A stretch of 47,759 nucleotides of DNA, from assembly GCA_937892545.1 (NCBI GenBank), contig CALAFO010000081.1:1-47759 (forward strand), given 5' to 3'. Positions 1-8,430 of the stretch are shown here, piece after piece (within the stretch, counting starts at the first letter, position 1; the number at the start of each line of letters is the position of its first letter). The translations under genes and the position numbers were made by a program. Under the pieces are notes generated by a model. The model worked only from the letters and a program-made list of their open reading frames with translations, was not told the origin of the DNA and ran no database searches. The stretch comes from Scatosoma sp002474405. Lineage in GTDB: Bacteria; Bacillota; Clostridia; Christensenellales; Borkfalkiaceae.

Positions 1-297
1 CTAGAATCTCTCTTCGCCCTTCGATATCCGGCGTATTTGCGGGGTGATTGCCGCGTGCGCGATACCCGCCGTAGACGTGCCCATCAGCACTTCCGCTTCG
101 GGATATTCGCTTCTGATGACGGCGGCAAGCGCGTTTTCCACGTCGTTTCTCACTTCCGGCGCGGTGAGCGTAAGGCGGTTATCGCAATAGACGGGGCTTT
201 TGATGCCGCTCGCCCACGTGAACGGCTGTTCCGGACGGAAAAACACCGCCTTGATTTTCAGTAAATCTTTCGCTATCGTTTCTTTTACGTTCTGCAT
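1..297 (-). CDS. pyrE: Orotate phosphoribosyltransferase, N-terminal part only
   Basis: PyrE joins orotate to PRPP to make OMP, the fifth step of pyrimidine synthesis. The first 85 or so residues fit the family: an N-terminal helix, FTWASGIKSPVYCDNR (substrate-binding segment) and MGTSTAGIAHAA. After that the frame reads TPQIRRISKGEERF and meets a TAG at the very first bases of the window. The family is normally about 200-230 residues, so the PRPP-binding loop and catalytic half are absent from this frame. Either the gene is truly broken, or a frameshift or assembly edge lies here. The start is supported by an AAAGGAG ribosome site and it follows pyrF by 15 bases as the last visible gene of the pyr operon. 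Confidence 0.8.
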   Translation of the reverse strand: MQNVKETIAKDLLKIKAVFFRPEQPFTWASGIKSPVYCDNRLTLTAPEVRNDVENALAAVIRSEYPEAEVLMGTSTAGIAHAAITPQIRRISKGEERF

Positions 298-312
298 CGT
301 TTGTATCTCCTT

Positions 313-1014
313 TTATTTGCCGAGAAATTCTTTCAGACATCTTTCGTATGCCGCCTGCGGATCGGGCGCGGCGGTAATCGGGCGCCCCACCACAATATAA
401 TCGGAACCGAGCTCGCGCGCTTTTGCCGGAGTGGCGATTCGTTTCTGGTCGCCTTTATCCCCGTCCGCGAAACGCACGCCGGGCGTTACGGTAAGGAAGC
501 CGTTGCCGCAGATTTCGTGCACTTTGCCCGCTTCGAGCGGCGAGCAAACCACGCCGTCCAGTCCCGCGTTCTTCGCGTTGAGCGCGTAGCTTTGCACCGT
601 TTCTTCCATAGACGAGCCGATGAGCAGTTCCTCATGCAACGCCTTTTCGTCGGTGCTGGTGAGCTGCGTTACGGCGATGAGCAGCGGGCGGGTGCCGTCC
701 TCGCGCGTTAAACCTTCCAGCGCGGCTTTCATCATTTCGCCCGCGCCCGCCGCGTGAAGATTGCACATATCCACGTTCAGCGAAGAAAGCACTTTCATCG
801 CTTTTTTCACAGTGTTGGGTATATCGTGCAGCTTTAAATCGAGAAAGATTTTATGTCCGCGGTTTTTGATTTCCCGCACAACGGAAGGTCCTTCCGCATA
901 AAACAGTTCCATGCCGATTTTGACGAAAGGTTTCTTTTCGCCGAATTTATCGAGAAATTCCAGAGTTTCTTTTGCGCCCGCAAAATCGAGCGCGACGATT
1001 ACGTCTTTAGCCAT
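313..1014 (-). CDS. pyrF: Orotidine 5'-phosphate decarboxylase
   Basis: This enzyme decarboxylates OMP to UMP, the last step of de novo pyrimidine synthesis, in the cytoplasm. The 233-residue length is normal for the family. The catalytic segment LDLKLHDIPNTV supplies the D59-K61-D64 triad typical of the short-form decarboxylases. The C-terminal phosphate-binding region reads VTPGVRF followed by DYIVVGRPIT. Its ATG lies inside the last codons of pyrD, with an eight-base overlap, so translation is probably coupled. Confidence 0.97.
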   Translation of the reverse strand: MAKDVIVALDFAGAKETLEFLDKFGEKKPFVKIGMELFYAEGPSVVREIKNRGHKIFLDLKLHDIPNTVKKAMKVLSSLNVDMCNLHAAGAGEMMKAALEGLTREDGTRPLLIAVTQLTSTDEKALHEELLIGSSMEETVQSYALNAKNAGLDGVVCSPLEAGKVHEICGNGFLTVTPGVRFADGDKGDQKRIATPAKARELGSDYIVVGRPITAAPDPQAAYERCLKEFLGK

Positions 1015-1924
1015 TGTGTGCCGCTCCTATAATGTCTTTTAAATTTTCAATGCCGTATTTCTGCATGACGGACGGCAGATTTTCCACGATTTTTTTGCTT
1101 GCGAACGGATCGACGAGATTCGCCGCGCCTACGCCCACCGCGCTTGCGCCCGCCAGCATCATTTCTATCGCGTCTTCCGCGGAAGATACGCCGCCGATGC
1201 CGATAATGGGAATTTTCACCGCTTCGTATACCTGATATACCATTCTGAGCGCGACGGGGAACAACGCCTTGCCGGAATATCCCGCGATTTTCCGCGCGAT
1301 GATCGGCTTCTTCGTTTTCAGATCGATACGCATGCCCGTCATCGTGTTGATGAGGCTGATGCCGTCGGCGCCGCCCTCTTCGCAGGCTTTCGCGATTGCC
1401 GCGATATCGGTTACGTTGGGCGACAGCTTCATATAAATCGGCTTATCCGTTACCTCTTTCACCGCTTTCGCCACGGCGAAAACGTTTTCGCACGAGGTGC
1501 CGAGCGCGAGCCCGCCCGCTTTTACGTTGGGGCAGCTGACGTTTACTTCCAGTATGCCCACCTGTTCCTCTTTGCCGAAGCGTTCGCACAGGCGGACGTA
1601 TTCTTCCACGGAAAAGCCGCTGACGTTGGCGATGACTTTTTTATGAAAAAACTTTTTCATTTCCGGCAATTCGTGCGCGAGAACGTGTTCCATGCCGGGG
1701 TTCTGCAAACCGATGGAATTGACGATTCCCGTATCGCTTTCCGCGATTCTCGGCGTAGGGTTGCCGAAGCGCGGTTCTACCGTAGTGCCCTTGAACGAGA
1801 AGGTGCCGAGCACGTTGATATCGTATATTTCGGAAAATTCTTTTCCGTAGCCGAACGTGCCGCTGGCGGGAATGACGGGATTATCGAGTTCCCAGCCGGA
1901 CAAAGTTACTTTCGTATTCACCAT
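1007..1924 (-). CDS. pyrD: Dihydroorotate dehydrogenase B (NAD+), catalytic subunit
   Basis: This is the FMN-containing catalytic subunit that oxidises dihydroorotate to orotate and passes electrons to PyrK. Residues 14-22 read DNPVIPASG and the active-site segment EVNVSCPNVK places the catalytic base at Cys131, the hallmark of class 1 enzymes (class 2 uses Ser). IGIGGVSSAEDA near the C-terminus is the FMN-phosphate site. A longer frame reaches to 2008, but I chose the ATG at 1924. It gives the usual 305 residues, has AAAGGAG eight bases upstream, and overlaps the pyrK stop by only seven bases. Presence of pyrK next door makes this the heteromeric type 1B. Confidence 0.96.
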   Translation of the reverse strand: MVNTKVTLSGWELDNPVIPASGTFGYGKEFSEIYDINVLGTFSFKGTTVEPRFGNPTPRIAESDTGIVNSIGLQNPGMEHVLAHELPEMKKFFHKKVIANVSGFSVEEYVRLCERFGKEEQVGILEVNVSCPNVKAGGLALGTSCENVFAVAKAVKEVTDKPIYMKLSPNVTDIAAIAKACEEGGADGISLINTMTGMRIDLKTKKPIIARKIAGYSGKALFPVALRMVYQVYEAVKIPIIGIGGVSSAEDAIEMMLAGASAVGVGAANLVDPFASKKIVENLPSVMQKYGIENLKDIIGAAHNG

Positions 1925-2649
1925 ATAATTTCGCTCCTTTGCAGGACAGGTCCGTCCTTGCAGATTCTTTTCGCGCCGTTTTTCGTGAGGACGGAACAGC
2001 CCATGCACGCGCCGAAGCCGCAGCCCATGCGCTCTTCGAAGCTGTATTCGCCGTCCGTTTTTGCAATGCTTTCCAGCGCCCTGAACATGGGCATCGGACC
2101 GCAGGCGTAAAAATACGTGTAATCCAGCCGCGCGATGACGTCGGTTACGAAGCCTTTTTCGCCGAGGCTGCCGTCCGCCGTGGCAAGATACGTTTCTGCG
2201 CCCAGCGCTTCGAATTTTTCTTTATAAAAAACTTCCGAAGCCTTATTGAAACCGAGCACGACCACGGGGGAAACGCCGCGTTTTATCAGTTCTTTGCAGA
2301 GTTTGTAAAGCGGAGGCACGCCTACGCCGCCGCCGACAAGCAGCGGACGGCTGCCGCTTTTTTCGAGATTGTAGCCGTTGCCGAGCCCGACGAGCATATC
2401 CACCGTTTTGCCCGCCTGCATGCGGCTCATGATTTCCGTGCCCTTGCCCACCACTTTGAAAACGAGCGTAAGCACGCCGTTTTCCGCGTCGCATACGGAA
2501 ATCGGGCGGCGGAGATAGCAGCCGTCCACCGTGAGATTGACGAACTGCCCGGCGCCCGTGATTGCCGAAAAATCGCCGCGAAGCTTCATTTCGTATACGT
2601 TTTCGGCGATTTTTTCGTTGGAAACGATTTCGGGAAATATCTGTTGCAT
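1918..2649 (-). CDS. pyrK: Dihydroorotate dehydrogenase B, electron-transfer subunit
   Basis: PyrK carries FAD and a [2Fe-2S] cluster and moves electrons from PyrD to NAD+. The 243-residue protein has a ferredoxin-reductase-like FAD domain (RRPISV at 48-53, where FAD binds), an NAD domain (LLVGGGVGVPPL at 103-114, then YACGPMPMF at 181-189) and a C-terminal cluster ligand set Cys210, Cys215, Cys218 and Cys230. The spacing matches the known PyrK C-x4-C-x2-C-x11-C pattern. It lies 34 bases after carB and overlaps pyrD, so PyrD and PyrK are made together. Confidence 0.96.
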   Translation of the reverse strand: MQQIFPEIVSNEKIAENVYEMKLRGDFSAITGAGQFVNLTVDGCYLRRPISVCDAENGVLTLVFKVVGKGTEIMSRMQAGKTVDMLVGLGNGYNLEKSGSRPLLVGGGVGVPPLYKLCKELIKRGVSPVVVLGFNKASEVFYKEKFEALGAETYLATADGSLGEKGFVTDVIARLDYTYFYACGPMPMFRALESIAKTDGEYSFEERMGCGFGACMGCSVLTKNGAKRICKDGPVLQRSEIIW

Positions 2650-2683
2650 GTTTTTACCTCTTTTCTCTTTCTGTTCCGCCCGC

Positions 2684-5600
2684 TCAGCTATCGATCGTGG
2701 AAACGCACAGCGTGGTTTCTTCCAGCACGTCGAGCAGCACTTTTACCGTATCGAGGGCGGTGAACGTCGTGATGTTGTTTTCCGTGGCGATTTTACGGAT
2801 TTTGTAGCCGTCGGTGCTTGCGCCGCTCTGCGCCACGTCGCCGGTGTTCACCACGTAAGCGATGTGCCCCTGACGGAGCGCGCACGGAATATCGTCGGAC
2901 CCGTCGCTGATTTTTTTCAGCTTTCGCGTACGGATGCCGTGCGCTTTCAGATAGTCCGCCGTGCCCGCCGTGGCTTCGATATTGAAGCCGAGATTGTAAA
3001 ATCTTCGCACGAGCGGCAACGCTTCCTCTTTATCTTTATCGCATACGGTAACGAACACCGTGCCGTAGTTCTGCAGTTTCATTCCGGAAGCCTGCAACGC
3101 TTTGTACAAGGCGCGGTTGAGCTTATCGTCGTAGCCGATCGCTTCGCCCGTAGACTTCATTTCGGGCGACAGGTAGGCGTCGAGCCCGCGGATTTTGCTG
3201 AACGAGAATACGGGGACTTTTACGTAATTTCTCTTCTTTTCTTCGGGATAAATCGAGAAAATCCCCTGTTCTTTCAGCGACTTGCCGAGAATGACTTCCG
3301 TGGCGATATCCGCAAGCGAAAAGCCCGTGGCTTTGGAAAGGAACGGTACGGTACGCGAGGAGCGCGGGTTGACTTCGATGATGTACACGCGCTCGTTTTT
3401 ATCTACGATGAACTGAATGTTGTACAAGCCGACGATGCCGATGGCAAGCCCCAGTTTGCGGGCGTACTGTAATATTATGCCCTTTACTTTATCGGATATA
3501 CTGAACGGCGGATAAACGCTGATGCTGTCGCCGCTGTGCACGCCCGTACGTTCCACCAGCTCCATAATGCCCGGCACGAACACGTCGGTGCCGTCGCAGA
3601 TGGCGTCTACTTCCACCTCTTTGCCGACGATGTATCTATCGACGAGCACGGGCTTTTCTTCGCCGATTTCGACGGCGTTTTTCAGGTATTTTCTTAAATC
3701 CGCTTCGTTCGATACGATCTGCATCGCTCTGCCGCCCAGCACGAACGACGGGCGCACGAGCACGGGATAGCCGATTTCCGCGGCTGCCGCAACGCCGTCG
3801 CGGATGTTGGTAACCGCCTTGCCTTCGGGCTTGGGAATGTTGAGTTTTTCCAGAAGTTTTTCGAACAAATCTCGATCTTCCGCGTTGTCGATGGCGCGGC
3901 AATCGGTGCCGATGATTTTCACGCCGCGTTTTTCCAGCGATTCGGCAAGATTGATTGCCGTCTGCCCGCCGAGAGACGCGATGACGCCGTACGGCTTTTC
4001 GAGATCGACTACGTTCATCACGTCCTCGGTGGTGAGCGGTTCGAAATACAGCTTATCGGACGTGGTATAATCGGTGGACACCGTTTCGGGGTTGTTGTTT
4101 ATGATGATTGCCTTATACCCCGATTTTTTAATCGTCTGTACGGCGTGCACCGTGGAATAATCGAATTCCACGCCCTGCCCGATGCGGATAGGTCCAGCGC
4201 CGAGAACGATGATGCTCTTCGTGGTTTCGTCGCGGAAAGATTCGTTTTCTTCGGCGTTGTAGGTGGAATAATAATACGGAATATAGGCGTCGAATTCGGA
4301 CGCGCAGGAATCGATTGCCTTGTAGGCGGGCAGAATACCGTGCGCTTTTCTGAATTCGGTTATCTCCTTTTCGGACATGTTCCAGAGGCGCGCCGCAGCC
4401 TTATCGGAAAAGCCGTAACGTTTGCACTCTTTCAGCGTTTCCGCATCGGAAACGTGCTGTTTTGCGGAAGCTTCCAGCCGTGTGATATGCAGAATTTTCG
4501 TAAGGAAAAATTTATCGATTTTCGTAAGATTTGCGATTTTTTCCACATCCGCGCCGCGGCGGAACAATTCCGCGACCATGAAAATGCGATCGTCCGTGGC
4601 GTCCTGCACGTAGGCGAACAGTTCTTCCGTCGTCATTGCTTCCGCTTTTTTCAGGAACAGATGATCGGCGCCGATTTCCAGCGAGCGCACCGCTTTCAGA
4701 AGGCTCTCTTCGAAATTTCTGCCCACGCTCATCACTTCGCCGGTGGCTTTCATCTGCGTGGAAAGTTTGTTGCTTGCCCCCGCGAATTTATCGAACGGGA
4801 ACCGAGGCATTTTCGTTACGACGTAATCGAGCGCGGGTTCGAAGCTTGCGGGCGTGTTGGCAAGCCGGATTTCATCCAGCGTGAGCCCTACGGCGATTTT
4901 TGCCGAAACGCGGGCGATGGGAAAGCCGCTTGCTTTGCTTGCCAGCGCGGACGAACGCGAAACGCGGGGATTCACTTCGATGACGTAATAGCGGAACGAA
5001 TCGGGATCAAGCGCGAACTGCACGTTGCAGCCGCCTTCGATTTTCAGCGCGCGGATGATTTTCAGCGCGGCGTTGCGGAGCATCTGATATTCTTTGTTGG
5101 CAAGCGTCTGGCTGGGGCATACCACGATGGAATCGCCCGTATGCACGCCGACGGGATCGAGATTTTCCATATTGCATACGACGATGGCGGTATCGTTTTT
5201 ATCGCGCATGACTTCGTATTCGATTTCTTTATACCCCTTCACGCTCTTTTCGATGAGTACTTCGTGCACGGGGGAAAGTTCCAGCGCGTTTTCCATCATT
5301 TCGCGGAATTCCGCTTCGTCATCGGCAAATCCGCCGCCCGTGCCGCCGAGCGTGAACGCGGGACGGAGCACTACGGGAAAGCCGATTTTTTCCGCCGCTT
5401 TTACCCCCTCTTCCACGCTGTGCGCGATTTCGGAAGGGCAGACGGGTTCGCCGATTTCTTCGCATAATTTTTTGAACAAATCGCGGTCTTCCGCGCGTTC
5501 GATGCTTTCGCTTTTCGTACCCAGAAGCTGCACGCGGCATTCTTTGAGCACCCCTTTCTTTTCCAGCTGCATGGCAAGGTTCAGCCCCGTCTGCCCGCCG

Positions 5601-5869
5601 ATGCTGGGGATAATCGCGTCCGGGCGTTCGTAACGGATGATTTTCGCCGTATATTCGAGGGTGAGCGGCTCCATATACACCTTGTCCGCAATCGACGTAT
5701 CCGTCATGATTGTGGCGGGATTGGAATTGCAAAGCACCACCTCGTAGCCCTCTTCTTTCAGCGCGAGGCATGCCTGCGTGCCGGCGTAATCGAATTCCGC
5801 CGCCTGCCCGATGACGATCGGACCGCTTCCTATTACCATTATTTTTTTCAAATCGTTTCTTTTAGGCAT
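2684..5869 (-). CDS. carB: Carbamoyl-phosphate synthase, large subunit
   Basis: The large subunit makes carbamoyl phosphate from ammonia (delivered by CarA), bicarbonate and two ATP. At 1061 residues it has the full family layout. The N-terminal carboxyphosphate half opens with MVIGSGPIVIGQAAEFDYAG. A second homologous half opens with VLGAGPIRIGQGVEFDYS near residue 556. Each half has an ATP-grasp domain with an IEVNPR motif. A C-terminal methylglyoxal-synthase-like allosteric domain covers about the last 140 residues. The start is fixed by GGGAGG just upstream. It lies 18 bases after carA. Clustering only with pyr genes suggests it serves pyrimidine synthesis, though an arginine-specific copy elsewhere cannot be excluded. 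Confidence 0.98.
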   Translation of the reverse strand: MPKRNDLKKIMVIGSGPIVIGQAAEFDYAGTQACLALKEEGYEVVLCNSNPATIMTDTSIADKVYMEPLTLEYTAKIIRYERPDAIIPSIGGQTGLNLAMQLEKKGVLKECRVQLLGTKSESIERAEDRDLFKKLCEEIGEPVCPSEIAHSVEEGVKAAEKIGFPVVLRPAFTLGGTGGGFADDEAEFREMMENALELSPVHEVLIEKSVKGYKEIEYEVMRDKNDTAIVVCNMENLDPVGVHTGDSIVVCPSQTLANKEYQMLRNAALKIIRALKIEGGCNVQFALDPDSFRYYVIEVNPRVSRSSALASKASGFPIARVSAKIAVGLTLDEIRLANTPASFEPALDYVVTKMPRFPFDKFAGASNKLSTQMKATGEVMSVGRNFEESLLKAVRSLEIGADHLFLKKAEAMTTEELFAYVQDATDDRIFMVAELFRRGADVEKIANLTKIDKFFLTKILHITRLEASAKQHVSDAETLKECKRYGFSDKAAARLWNMSEKEITEFRKAHGILPAYKAIDSCASEFDAYIPYYYSTYNAEENESFRDETTKSIIVLGAGPIRIGQGVEFDYSTVHAVQTIKKSGYKAIIINNNPETVSTDYTTSDKLYFEPLTTEDVMNVVDLEKPYGVIASLGGQTAINLAESLEKRGVKIIGTDCRAIDNAEDRDLFEKLLEKLNIPKPEGKAVTNIRDGVAAAAEIGYPVLVRPSFVLGGRAMQIVSNEADLRKYLKNAVEIGEEKPVLVDRYIVGKEVEVDAICDGTDVFVPGIMELVERTGVHSGDSISVYPPFSISDKVKGIILQYARKLGLAIGIVGLYNIQFIVDKNERVYIIEVNPRSSRTVPFLSKATGFSLADIATEVILGKSLKEQGIFSIYPEEKKRNYVKVPVFSFSKIRGLDAYLSPEMKSTGEAIGYDDKLNRALYKALQASGMKLQNYGTVFVTVCDKDKEEALPLVRRFYNLGFNIEATAGTADYLKAHGIRTRKLKKISDGSDDIPCALRQGHIAYVVNTGDVAQSGASTDGYKIRKIATENNITTFTALDTVKVLLDVLEETTLCVSTIDS

Positions 5870-5887
5870 ACTGATTCCTCCCGCCGA

Positions 5888-6982
5888 TTACTTTTTCGTG
5901 TGTTTTTGCATGTTTTCGATGAATTCGTCGAACAGGTAGCCGCTGTCTTCGGGGCCCGGCGCGCTTTCGGGGTGGTACTGCACGGAAAACACGTTGTCCC
6001 GTTCGCAGCGCAAGCCTTCCACCGTGCCGTCCAGCAGATTGATATGCGTAACGGTAAGATTCGTACCCGACACAGAATCGGCGTCGACGGCGTAACTGTG
6101 GTTCTGCGAAGTGATTTCCACTTTGCCCGTAAGAAGATTTTTGACGGGATGATTTCCGCCGCGATGCCCGAATTTCAGCTTGTACGTTTTTGCCCCGTAG
6201 GCGAGCGCGATGATCTGATGACCGAGACAGATGCCGAAAATCGGCAATTTTCCTTTCAGTTTTTTCACCAGAGAAATGACGGGAGCGGCGTCCTGCGGGT
6301 CGCCCGGTCCGTTGGAAAGGAACAGCCCGTCCGGCGCGAATTTTTCGATTTCTTCCGCCGTAACGTTGTACGGGAACACCGTAACGTCCGCCCCGCGGGC
6401 GTTCAGCGAACGGACGATGTTGAGCTTGATGCCGCAATCGACGGCAGCCACGCGGAATTTCGCGTTTTGTACGGGAGCGCGCCAGACTTCTTTCGTTGAA
6501 ACGAGAGATACCGCGTCGTGCCGAACGCCCGCTTCGGCGATTTTTTTCAAGCCCTCTTCCGTGCCGACTTCCACGCCCGTAAGAATCCCCATGCGCGAGC
6601 CGTGATCGCGGATGCTGCGCGCGAGCTTGCGCGTATCGATACCTTCAACGGCGGGAATGCCGTAACGCGCGAGCTTTTCGGAAAGCGTTTCTTTGCTTCT
6701 GAAATTCGAAGGTTCGTCGTTATATTCCGACACGATCAACCCGCCGATCGTGAGAGTTTTCGTTTCGTCGTCCTCGTTGTTGATGCCGTAATTGCCGATG
6801 AGCGGATACGTTGCCACGACGCCCTGAAACGTATAAGACGGATCGGAAATGATTTCCTGATACCCTACCATAGAAGTATTGAACACGATTTCGAGAACGC
6901 GTTCTTCGTTTGCCCCGAACCCGTAGCCGAAATATTCGCTGCCGTCTTCGAGAATCAGTTTTCTGTTGAATTTTCTTGCCAT
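5888..6982 (-). CDS. carA: Carbamoyl-phosphate synthase, small (glutaminase) subunit
   Basis: CarA hydrolyses glutamine and channels ammonia to CarB. The 364-residue protein has the family N-terminal domain (KLILEDGSEYFGYGFG) and a C-terminal class I glutamine amidotransferase domain. The nucleophile is Cys252 in FGICLGHQ, and His337 and Glu339 in QYHPE complete the triad. The FGHRGGNHPV stretch is typical of CarA. A longer frame reaches 7015, but the ATG at 6982 is preceded by a clean GGAGG and gives the usual N-terminus. Its first 28 bases overlap the end of pyrC, so the ribosome site is inside pyrC and expression is likely coupled. Confidence 0.97.
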   Translation of the reverse strand: MARKFNRKLILEDGSEYFGYGFGANEERVLEIVFNTSMVGYQEIISDPSYTFQGVVATYPLIGNYGINNEDDETKTLTIGGLIVSEYNDEPSNFRSKETLSEKLARYGIPAVEGIDTRKLARSIRDHGSRMGILTGVEVGTEEGLKKIAEAGVRHDAVSLVSTKEVWRAPVQNAKFRVAAVDCGIKLNIVRSLNARGADVTVFPYNVTAEEIEKFAPDGLFLSNGPGDPQDAAPVISLVKKLKGKLPIFGICLGHQIIALAYGAKTYKLKFGHRGGNHPVKNLLTGKVEITSQNHSYAVDADSVSGTNLTVTHINLLDGTVEGLRCERDNVFSVQYHPESAPGPEDSGYLFDEFIENMQKHTKK

Positions 6983-8172
6983 ATCGTTTTTCCTCCGCAC
7001 ACCGAAAGCAGGCATCTTCCGTAAACTTCCGCGCCGACGAACGGGGTGCTCTTTCCTTTGGATAAAAATTTATCCGGGTTGATTTTATATTTTTCGCCGA
7101 TTTCGAATATCGTGTAATCGTCCTTTCGCATGGGGATGCCGAACCGTTTGCGCGGATTTACGCAAAGCAGCTCCGCAAGCTTTTCCGCCGTGATTTCGCC
7201 CGTTTTTACAAAGCGCGTATACAGCAGCGGAAACGCCGTTTCCAGCCCGACGATGCCGAACGGACTTGCTTCCAGCCCGCGCGATTTTTCTTCGGCGGAA
7301 TGCGGCGCGTGGTCGGTGGCGATGATATCGACGGTGCCGTCTTTTATGCCCTCGATTAACGCGGCGCGATCTTCTTCGCTGCCGAGCGGAGGATTCATTT
7401 TGAACCGCCCGTCCTCCTGCAGATCGTTTTCGGTAAGCAGAAGATAATGCGGCGCGGTTTCGCAGGTTACGTCCGCTCCGCGGCGCTTCGCCTCGCGGAC
7501 GGCTTCCACGCTTTCTTTGGTGGAAACGTGGCAGACGTGGTATTTCACGCCCGTTTCTCCGGCAAGACGCAAATCGCGCCGCACCTGCATATATTCGCTG
7601 GCGGGATCGATGCCCTTATGCCCGTGTTCCCGCGCGTATTTTCCCGCACGGATACAGCCGCCGTGCAGCAGCGATTCGTCCTCGCAGTGCGCGGCAAGTA
7701 CTTTGCCCGTCGCTTTGATTCTTATCATCGCTTCGCGCATCGTCTCTTCGGACTGAACGCCCTTTCCGTCATCCGAAAAGCCGCATACAAACGGAGCGAG
7801 AGCTTCTATATCCGATAATTTTTCGCCTTTTTCGCCCACGGTAACCGCGCCGTACGGGTAAACGCAGACTGCGGCGGTATGCCGTATCGGGCGAAGCTCT
7901 TCTTCAAGATGCAGAACGCTGTCCGGCACGGGATTGAGATTCGGCATGGCGCACACCGCCGTATAACCGCCGTGCGCCGCCGCCGCGGTGCCCGTTGCGA
8001 CGGTTTCTTTATAAAAAAAGCCCGGCTCTCTGAGATGAACGTGCACGTCGCAAAGTCCGGGAAAAAGAACGATATTATCTGAAACAACGGGAACAAAAGA
8101 AGCTTCGCTGCGATAACGAGCGATGACAGCCTCTATTCTTTCCTGTATTCCGTAATTTTTTGTTTCTGCCAT
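6955..8172 (-). CDS. pyrC: Dihydroorotase
   Basis: Dihydroorotase is a zinc amidohydrolase that closes carbamoyl-aspartate to dihydroorotate. The 405-residue length is that of the type I bacterial enzyme. The metal motif DVHVHLREPG gives His44 and His46, and ATDHAPHSAEEK carries the late catalytic Asp. It is the first gene of this operon; pyrB, pyrP and pyrR, which precede pyrC in B. subtilis, are not here. I start at the ATG at 8172 rather than the upstream GTG at 8205. The ATG matches the family N-terminus and the GTG would lie within the leader hairpins. The ribosome site (AAGG) sits in the stem of a terminator-like hairpin, which suggests leader control. Confidence 0.96.
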   Translation of the reverse strand: MAETKNYGIQERIEAVIARYRSEASFVPVVSDNIVLFPGLCDVHVHLREPGFFYKETVATGTAAAAHGGYTAVCAMPNLNPVPDSVLHLEEELRPIRHTAAVCVYPYGAVTVGEKGEKLSDIEALAPFVCGFSDDGKGVQSEETMREAMIRIKATGKVLAAHCEDESLLHGGCIRAGKYAREHGHKGIDPASEYMQVRRDLRLAGETGVKYHVCHVSTKESVEAVREAKRRGADVTCETAPHYLLLTENDLQEDGRFKMNPPLGSEEDRAALIEGIKDGTVDIIATDHAPHSAEEKSRGLEASPFGIVGLETAFPLLYTRFVKTGEITAEKLAELLCVNPRKRFGIPMRKDDYTIFEIGEKYKINPDKFLSKGKSTPFVGAEVYGRCLLSVCGGKTIWQENSTEN

Positions 8173-8198
8173 AAAAAAACCTTGCCGCCGCCGACAAG
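8173..8198 (-). terminator. Terminator-like hairpin overlapping the pyrC ribosome site
   Basis: On the minus strand CUUGUC pairs with GGCAAG (8193-8198 with 8181-8186, loop GGCGGC). The stem is followed by G and seven U, and then directly by the pyrC ATG. The AAGG that would serve as ribosome site is part of the 3' arm. The element could stop transcription, block translation, or both. The stem is short (six pairs, one U-G), so its strength as a terminator is uncertain. It forms one arm of the switch described for the pyr leader. Confidence 0.55.
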
Positions 8199-8255
8199 AT
8201 TGCACTTAAAACATATTCCGCCGGTACAAGCGCGGAACGCATAACGTTTCAGTTC

Positions 8256-8284
8256 AAATCTTAGCGGCATCTCTGTACCGATTT
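8256..8284 (-). promoter_or_regulatory. Candidate PyrR-binding hairpin in the pyr leader
   Basis: Read on the minus strand this RNA folds as AAAUC-GGUA-[CAGAGA]-UGCC-GCUAA-GAUUU. An upper stem GGUA/UGCC keeps a U-G wobble and closes a CAGAGA hexaloop, with a one-sided bulge and a lower stem AAAUC/GAUUU. The known PyrR site is ARUC-CNGNGA-GGYU, that is, a CNGNGA hexaloop on a four-base stem whose second pair from the loop is U-G. The loop matches fully, and the stem differs only by pair-preserving changes. It lies about 10 bases after the expected start of transcripts from the 8300-8328 promoter. PyrR itself is not encoded in this window. Confidence 0.7.
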
Positions 8285-8299
8285 AAAAATTCTATATGT

Positions 8300-8328
8300 A
8301 TTATACTCGCTTTCTTTTTGTTTGTCAA
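8300..8328 (-). promoter_or_regulatory. Sigma-A promoter of the pyr operon (P2)
   Basis: The minus strand reads TTGACA, 17 bases, TATAAT (-35 at 8323-8328, -10 at 8300-8305), an exact consensus match. Transcription would start near 8293 and give a leader of about 120 bases before pyrC. This leader contains the PyrR-type hairpin and the ribosome-site hairpin. Confidence 0.9.
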
Positions 8329-8393
8329 GCGAATCGACGGCGCTTTCGGGTGTTTTATTTTTTTAAGCGTTGCCTGAAAATTTCCTTTGAAAA

Positions 8394-8430
8394 AAAGCAA
8401 AAAAATAACACGGTAGTTTATTACCGTGTT
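8394..8430 (-). terminator. Intrinsic terminator between the two pyr promoters
   Basis: On the minus strand AACACGGTA (8430-8422) pairs perfectly with TACCGTGTT (8415-8407) around a six-base loop. The stem is followed by A, seven T, GC and a further run of T. It would end transcripts from the upstream promoter after about 90 bases, unless it is overcome by an unknown antitermination event. Confidence 0.85.

Noticed and set aside
1925..2008. Upstream extension of the pyrD frame
   Set aside because: The 28 extra residues are unlike the family, overlap pyrK, and the internal ATG has a far better ribosome site.
4145..5467. 440-codon plus-strand open frame inside carB
   Set aside because: Complement of a highly conserved carB region; the Phe/Arg/His-rich translation is a typical shadow.
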